A stretch of 50,275 bases of DNA, taken from Nitrospirota bacterium (GTDB taxonomy: Bacteria; Nitrospirota; Thermodesulfovibrionia; Thermodesulfovibrionales; SM23-35). Below, in pieces: positions 45,466-50,275 of the stretch (position 1 is the first letter of the stretch; every line of letters starts with the position of its first letter). Position numbers and translations under genes: made by a program. The notes beneath the pieces were generated by a model. The model had not been told where the DNA came from. It did no database searches and was given only the letters and a program-made list of their open reading frames with translations. The stretch is from positions 1-50,275 of the forward strand of contig JACAFE010000066.1 of assembly GCA_013388435.1 (NCBI GenBank), given 5' to 3'.

Positions 45466-48400
45466 CTATTTAAACTCAAATCTGAACTTAATGTCACCAC
45501 CAAGACTTCCTCTTTCATCTCTAAGACCTATCAAAGATACATTTTTCCCGACCAGGTATTCAAGTTTTATTATTTGTTCTTCGGATGCACCAATTGAATT
45601 GGTATATGTAACAAACAACCTGTCTCCTATTAATCTTTTAGATACAGTAACCTGTGGGCCAACAGTTCCTGTTTTTGTCGAAATATACGGCTCAACCTGA
45701 AATCTATCAAGTCCTGTAATAGAACGCAGTCTTTCCTCAATAACATCCTGCACTTTGCCTGTTATAAATGATGTTGCTTCACCAGCGCCGATTCCACCTT
45801 CAAGACCTTTTAGTTGTTTTCCAATCTGTCCTACTGTTAATAAAGCAAGTATGTCAACTTCATCAAGTCTCGGGTCAGAAGACAGGGCAAGATTGAAATG
45901 ATCCATTTGACCTTCAAGGGCAAGTCTTATGTTATATCCTTTCACAAGAGTTTCAGCAGTAAGATTGATAACAGGCTTTATTCTGTTTGGATCCGCAAAA
46001 TCAACACTTGCAAATATAATCTTGAATTCATTATTTCTGAAATATACATATCCTTCATTTGATTCAACCCTTCCAAAAATAATAGGACTTAAAATAGTGC
46101 CCTTAAGTATCATATCTCCTCTGATTTTTACCGGTGTTCTTGCAATATTATTATCAATTAAAATATTTTCATCGCCGGAAATTCTTATGTTCAATTGTGC
46201 TTTCTCAAAAATAGAGACTTCGGGTCTGATTGTCTCTTTTGGTTTTACAGCAAGGAGCCAGCTTCTCCATTCCACCATTTCTTTATATCGTCCTCTCTTT
46301 ATCTTCACATCACCGTTGATGTTCATTGAATCTGATGTCCCTCTACAAAGCAATTTGCCGTCAAAAGTCACGCTAAAATCTTTCGAATAAGTCGTGGTAA
46401 CATTATCAACGTTTGCCTGGACATAGAATCTTTTTATTGACAGCCCCTTGAGATAAACAACTCCTGAAAGAGAAACATCTCCACCACCAACTTTACCGGT
46501 TAGTTTTTCAAGAACAATCCTGTCTTCATCTATATTGAGATTCCCATTAATTGAACTGATATAAGAAGGGAAATCTTTGAGGCCAAATGAAGTATCTTTT
46601 AATATCATGCTTCCATTAATCTCTGGATCATCCCATCTTCCGCTTATGGATAATTTAAATTCGGAGTCACCTTTAAGATAACCGATTTTTCTTGAGAGCC
46701 CCTTTAATGGAGCAAGATTTGTTCTTCCTTCGAACATTAAATCATATTCTTTGCCTATTTCAAACCCACCAGAAATTTTAAAAGAAGAAGCTCCACTTTT
46801 AATGGTCACCATTTTGATTGAGAATTTTTTATTGTTTAGAGAAAAATGGGCAGGTGTATCATTTGTAAAAGTCTGGCCATACAATGAAAGGGTTAAATGT
46901 TCAATATATGCAATTGCAGAAATATTTTGCCTGTCCCCTTTAATGTTTATTTTTCCTTCAAGGTTCAACTGAAGATCTTCTGGGACTTCCTTAAAAAATG
47001 TGCTTGCGATAAAATCATATCTTCCCTGCTGTATGATTATGTCTGCATTCCATGATAATTTATCATCAAAATATCCGCTTCCCTTTATTTTCAGACTTTC
47101 ATTAAACAGAGAACCATTTAAAGATATATCTCTGTTCTTAATAGTTGCTGTTACTGAGCCGTTTATTATATTTTTACCCCTGAAAGTTCCTTCTGTTGCT
47201 TTTGCAAGAAAAATTATATCAGGATTATCAAAAGTACCATGTCCCTTTGATTCAAATGAAAAAACAGCATTTTCCGGAATTCTTCCGGCTATTGCGTCTT
47301 TTAGATAAAATTTTTCAGATAATGCATTGTATGAAAACCTATCCCCGGAAGAAAAAGAAGCTTCTGCTTTTACCAGTGAATCACCTTTCCGAAGTTTGGC
47401 ATCTTTCAGGGAAAAAGTGTGGCCTGAATACTCAAATTTCGAGCTTCCTGAATCAAATGGCAATTTGAATACTGTGGCTTTTTCCACAGTTCCATTTCCT
47501 TTAACCTGAAGAGATTCTCCTTTGCCTGTTAATTTTATATCAGCATTCATCCTACCTGTGCCATCGAAGTCCCTGTAAAAAATCTTAACTGCTTTACCAA
47601 AGTCTGCATTTTTAATGGTTGCACTAATATCATAGACAGGTCTTGAAAGGTCAAAAAGTTTTTGTGCCTCGGGAAAAAATATTTTCCCTTTAACAGAATG
47701 CTGCTCGTTTTCTGATTTAAAAACAGCCTCATAAATTTCGAGAAGATTTTTATGATAATTAACATAAGCTTCAATATCAGAGACAGGATATTCCTCAATA
47801 ACACTTTTTTTCATAAAAATTTTCCCCGAGATTTTCGGGTCATCAAAAGTACCCTTAATATCTCCTGAAAAATCAGCTGAGCCCTTAATTTCTTTATAAT
47901 AAGGCAACACAAGATCAGAAGAATTATCCGAATGTAATTTTGCTTTTAAATTAATGTTTTTTTCTCTAATATCAAGAACTCCGTTAAGTTCGGCATTTGT
48001 CAAATTTGTATTAATTAAAATATTAGAAAGAGACAGCATATTATCTTTTAAAGAAAAGGCTCCTTTGATAGAATTTATTCTTGAAAGAACATCTTCTGTA
48101 GGTTTATCATAGTTTTTAAACCATATTTTCTGTACAGAGATACGTGATCTATAAATAAAATTACCAATGGGACTAAAAGACTTCCCTTCTGAAAATAATT
48201 CTCCGTCTGTTTTGCCAGATGGTATTCCGGGATCCCATCCAATAAGATTTAAAAGGGGTTTACTATCAGTATCCCGGAATTTAATATTCAAGGTAAAATA
48301 ATCAACTACCGGCAGATGTATTGATGCTTCTGCCTTTGCAGAACCATTATAAAGATGTGCATCACCATTTTTAAATTCCATTAACCCATTTTTATATGTA

Positions 48401-49506
48401 ATTTCAGTTCCGAGAGCATCTATTTCAACACCGAAGAGATTTCCATTTTTCATATTTGCTTTTCCTATGGCAAATATATCATTAAGACTTCCTGTTATCT
48501 GTCCTTCAAAATCAGTGAATCCCTCGACTTTTTCCTTAACTTTTAAAATTTCCATTAGCGTTTGCAAATAGAATCTTCCGTTTAATTTCAAATCAAGTCC
48601 TATATCTTCAAGTTTGATTCTATTTGATTTTGAATTCTTTTCAGTTAATATCTGAGAATGATTTCCTATTAAATTAACATTCCCTTTAACAAAGACACTT
48701 CCTTCACCGCTCGTTTCAAGCTTAAGGAGTTTTTTAATTGATCTGACTATCAAGGAAATTTCTGTTGAAAAAGACCCTTTGCCTTCAGAATAATAACCTG
48801 AACTGCTTATTTTTGACCCATATGCATCTATTTGAAGTTTCTTTATTTCTATCCGATCTTTATTGAAATCTATAGCCGCATAGGCACCAAATAATATTTC
48901 AGGCCAGTCTTTCTTCAAAAACTTAAGTTCTTTTATTTTTGTATCAAGCTTCTGGATATCGCCAATAATAAATTCACCGGATAAGCCTTTTACCTTGGCT
49001 TGTGCATTAAGCATTTCATCACTTAGTAATAAATCACCCTGAGAGACTTCGACAACTTTAATTTTCACTTTAAATGCTTTTTCTCTTTCCTGTTCGAGAT
49101 AAGTTCTTACATGCTTTATTATCTCTTCTAATTTATTTTTAGATAAAGTAATGACAGGCTCTTCAATAACAAGTCTTCTTAGAATTATCCTTTTATTGAA
49201 AATTTCCGAGAGAGATGCATAGGCTTTAACTTTCTTAGTTGAAAGAATAGTAGCGCCTGCTGGTTCCTTTATAACTAAATCTTTTGCAATAACATATAAT
49301 GGTAAAATGTTTATTGATATTTTTTTAGCTTCTAATTTTTGACCTGTTGCGAGCTCAAGTTCGGGAATTATAATGTCCTTAAGGGCATCTGAAGCAGTCC
49401 TGCTATGGAGAAAGATAGTCAGCCCGGAAAAAATAAGGATAAACAATAATAGTATGATTATCTTAAGATGACCTGCATTTTTCTTCTTTTCTTTTATTTC
49501 AGTCAT
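45466..49506 (-). CDS. tamB: TamB-like inner-membrane/periplasmic bridge protein
   Basis: The 1346-residue protein has one N-terminal membrane helix (about 13-32), an AsmA-like region, a long beta-helical-type repetitive body and a C-terminal DUF490/TamB domain (about 1000-1346; ILALLTVGQIG, VTYTNSIGASEEQIIKLEYLV). TamB-like proteins span the periplasm and take part in lipid transport or barrel assembly. It is the first gene of the operon tamB-bamA-SurA-like. No tamA with three POTRA domains is seen. Confidence 0.93.
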   Translation of the reverse strand: MTEIKEKKKNAGHLKIIILLLFILIFSGLTIFLHSRTASDALKDIIIPELELATGQKLEAKKISINILPLYVIAKDLVIKEPAGATILSTKKVKAYASLSEIFNKRIILRRLVIEEPVITLSKNKLEEIIKHVRTYLEQEREKAFKVKIKVVEVSQGDLLLSDEMLNAQAKVKGLSGEFIIGDIQKLDTKIKELKFLKKDWPEILFGAYAAIDFNKDRIEIKKLQIDAYGSKISSSGYYSEGKGSFSTEISLIVRSIKKLLKLETSGEGSVFVKGNVNLIGNHSQILTEKNSKSNRIKLEDIGLDLKLNGRFYLQTLMEILKVKEKVEGFTDFEGQITGSLNDIFAIGKANMKNGNLFGVEIDALGTEITYKNGLMEFKNGDAHLYNGSAKAEASIHLPVVDYFTLNIKFRDTDSKPLLNLIGWDPGIPSGKTDGELFSEGKSFSPIGNFIYRSRISVQKIWFKNYDKPTEDVLSRINSIKGAFSLKDNMLSLSNILINTNLTNAELNGVLDIREKNINLKAKLHSDNSSDLVLPYYKEIKGSADFSGDIKGTFDDPKISGKIFMKKSVIEEYPVSDIEAYVNYHKNLLEIYEAVFKSENEQHSVKGKIFFPEAQKLFDLSRPVYDISATIKNADFGKAVKIFYRDFDGTGRMNADIKLTGKGESLQVKGNGTVEKATVFKLPFDSGSSKFEYSGHTFSLKDAKLRKGDSLVKAEASFSSGDRFSYNALSEKFYLKDAIAGRIPENAVFSFESKGHGTFDNPDIIFLAKATEGTFRGKNIINGSVTATIKNRDISLNGSLFNESLKIKGSGYFDDKLSWNADIIIQQGRYDFIASTFFKEVPEDLQLNLEGKINIKGDRQNISAIAYIEHLTLSLYGQTFTNDTPAHFSLNNKKFSIKMVTIKSGASSFKISGGFEIGKEYDLMFEGRTNLAPLKGLSRKIGYLKGDSEFKLSISGRWDDPEINGSMILKDTSFGLKDFPSYISSINGNLNIDEDRIVLEKLTGKVGGGDVSLSGVVYLKGLSIKRFYVQANVDNVTTTYSKDFSVTFDGKLLCRGTSDSMNINGDVKIKRGRYKEMVEWRSWLLAVKPKETIRPEVSIFEKAQLNIRISGDENILIDNNIARTPVKIRGDMILKGTILSPIIFGRVESNEGYVYFRNNEFKIIFASVDFADPNRIKPVINLTAETLVKGYNIRLALEGQMDHFNLALSSDPRLDEVDILALLTVGQIGKQLKGLEGGIGAGEATSFITGKVQDVIEERLRSITGLDRFQVEPYISTKTGTVGPQVTVSKRLIGDRLFVTYTNSIGASEEQIIKLEYLVGKNVSLIGLRDERGSLGGDIKFRFEFK

Positions 49507-49714
49507 TTTTTATTTAAATTAATTTAAAATCTATTTTTAAGAACCTTTATATTTTAACAATATCTTCTTATACTTGACTACTAATCCACTCTCACCCCCG
49601 GCAAACAGATTTTGTGGCTTGATTTATTATTTCAAATTAAATAAATATTATAACTTCATATAATTATAAATAAATATATATTAATAAATAAAATAGCAAC
49701 AGTAAATTTATTTC

Positions 49715-49744
49715 TTGACTTTCATTAGCTTTCCCATATATATT
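49715..49744 (+). promoter_or_regulatory. Possible promoter of the permease gene
   Basis: TTGACT at 49715-49720 and TATATT at 49739-49744 are 18 bases apart. A start near 49751 gives a leader of about 165 bases that carries the hairpins below. Confidence 0.5.
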
Positions 49745-49789
49745 GCTTTATAATTGAATTGTTATAAAGATATTAATTAATAATGTTTT

Positions 49790-49827
49790 GGCTTTTTTTC
49801 AAAAAAGCTTCTTTACATAGCTTTTTT
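49790..49827 (+). promoter_or_regulatory. Leader with competing hairpins
   Basis: Three arms follow each other: GGCTTTTTTT (49790-49799), AAAAAAGCT (49801-49809) and AGCTTTTTT (49819-49827). The middle arm can pair with either the first or the third, giving two mutually exclusive structures; the second has a terminator-like end. Confidence 0.45.
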
Positions 49828-49916
49828 AGAGTAAATTTTAAAATAAGGAAGGGGGTGAATACTTCTCATATTTATAAGTTAATCTTATTAACTAATCAAT
49901 TGAAGGAGGATGAGAC

Positions 49917-50275
49917 ATGAGTTTTTTAAGAAAGACTTATGATTTTTTCATGGCTGCTTCAATAGCTCATGCTAAATGGGATTATGAAGTATCCATGAAT
50001 ATTATCAAAAACAGGAAGAATGTGTTGATTCTTTTAATCCTTCTTCTACCAATACTTGCAGTATCATGGATTAATGCAGCAGACATTATCGGTGGCAAGA
50101 CAGCTTATGCTCCTGCTCATTATTCAAATCTAATCTTTACTGTCTCGATTGCAGTAGGTCTTGCTGCAGGTTTGATTACCGGATGTATTGGCGCTGGCGG
50201 TGGATTTATTATTACGCCTGCTCTGATGGCAGCAGGTGTCAAAGGAATTCTTGCTGTTGGAACAGATGTCTTTCA
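49917..50275 (+). CDS. TauE/SafE-family permease, N-terminal part (cut by window edge)
   Basis: About 119 residues are visible. An unusual N-terminal arm of about 35 residues precedes a first membrane helix (36-54), then the family motif LAAGLITGCIGAGGGFIITP (near residue 82) with AVGTDVF just before the edge. TauE/SafE permeases export sulfite or related anions, or taurine-derived products; the substrate is not known. AGGAGG lies seven bases before the ATG. Sulfur metabolism is plausible given the likely lineage, but that is inference. Confidence 0.88.
   Translation, partial: MSFLRKTYDFFMAASIAHAKWDYEVSMNIIKNRKNVLILLILLLPILAVSWINAADIIGGKTAYAPAHYSNLIFTVSIAVGLAAGLITGCIGAGGGFIITPALMAAGVKGILAVGTDVF

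Larger units (their letters stand above)
49507..49916. other. 410-base divergent intergenic region
   Basis: It lies between tamB (-) and the permease (+). It is very AT-rich, with one possible plus-strand promoter at 49715-49744, a three-arm hairpin at 49790-49827 and a small palindrome AGTTAA/TTAACT at 49877-49893. No ORF of interest is seen. A tamB promoter is not recognised. Confidence 0.6.

Overview
The window reads as an AT-rich chromosomal segment of a diderm bacterium with an anaerobic or respiratory lifestyle. Outer-membrane biogenesis genes (an Omp85 protein with seven POTRA domains, TamB, a SurA-like chaperone), a 13-haem cytochrome with a b-type partner, LL-diaminopimelate aminotransferase, a thiol-redox cluster of the ferredoxin:thioredoxin-reductase type, sigma54 regulation and a CIRCE/HrcA-controlled heat-shock operon fit the Nitrospirota (Thermodesulfovibrio-like) or Desulfobacterota. 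This placement is inferred from gene content, not from a search. No phage, CRISPR array or intact insertion sequence is visible, and most of the window is ordinary chromosome.

Layout. 1-1.1 kb (-): thiol-redox operon (small helical protein, glutaredoxin, FTR-type protein, truncated unknown). 1.2-2.4 kb: methyltransferase and a TPR lipoprotein-like or periplasmic protein. 2.5-4.9 kb (-): multihaem cytochrome c plus b561-type membrane subunit. 5.1-5.3 kb (+): tRNA-Lys and tRNA-Glu. 5.4-9.8 kb: hisH, a GAF/GGDEF diguanylate cyclase, folK and dapL. 10-14.4 kb: a TPR/cyclic-nucleotide-binding protein, then a secreted Ala/Lys-rich protein behind a good sigma54 -24/-12 promoter, directly beside an NtrC-type regulator and its histidine kinase. 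14.5-24.2 kb (+): livHMGF without a binding protein, a P2A-type Ca2+ ATPase, an HPP protein, a site-2 protease and a membrane-embedded spermidine-synthase-like protein. 24.2-27.8 kb (-): HTH/zinc-ribbon regulator, HD-GYP protein and HEAT-repeat protein. 27.8-33.1 kb (-): obg, rpmA, rplU, PilZ protein, Memo protein, dnaB, rplI. 33.7-35.2 kb (-): three Hsp20 genes with promoter, CIRCE and terminator. 35.3-39.7 kb: hemolysin-III protein, YtxH protein, rsmA, UMF1-type MFS transporter, SDR39U1 epimerase. 39.7-40.85 kb: a 1.1-kb decayed region with a transposase remnant, an inverted repeat pair and an orphan terminator. 40.85-49.5 kb (-): pdxA, DUF2628, SurA-like protein, bamA, tamB. 49.9 kb to the end (+): a truncated TauE/SafE permease behind a structured leader.

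Functional links. Cyclic-di-GMP turnover and reading are spread over the window: a GGDEF enzyme with an intact inhibitory I-site, an HD-GYP protein coupled to a HEAT-repeat protein, and a double-PilZ protein. The HD-GYP and HEAT proteins share a homologous N-terminal domain that aligns without gaps, which is one of the better leads here. The other leads are the sigma54/NtrC/secreted-protein module, the 13-haem cytochrome with internal duplication and an EF-hand loop, the His-to-Tyr change in the FTR-type protein, a repeated TATAAT-close-to-ATG arrangement suggesting leaderless transcripts, and dispersed intergenic repeats. None of these is proven to be a new system by sequence alone.
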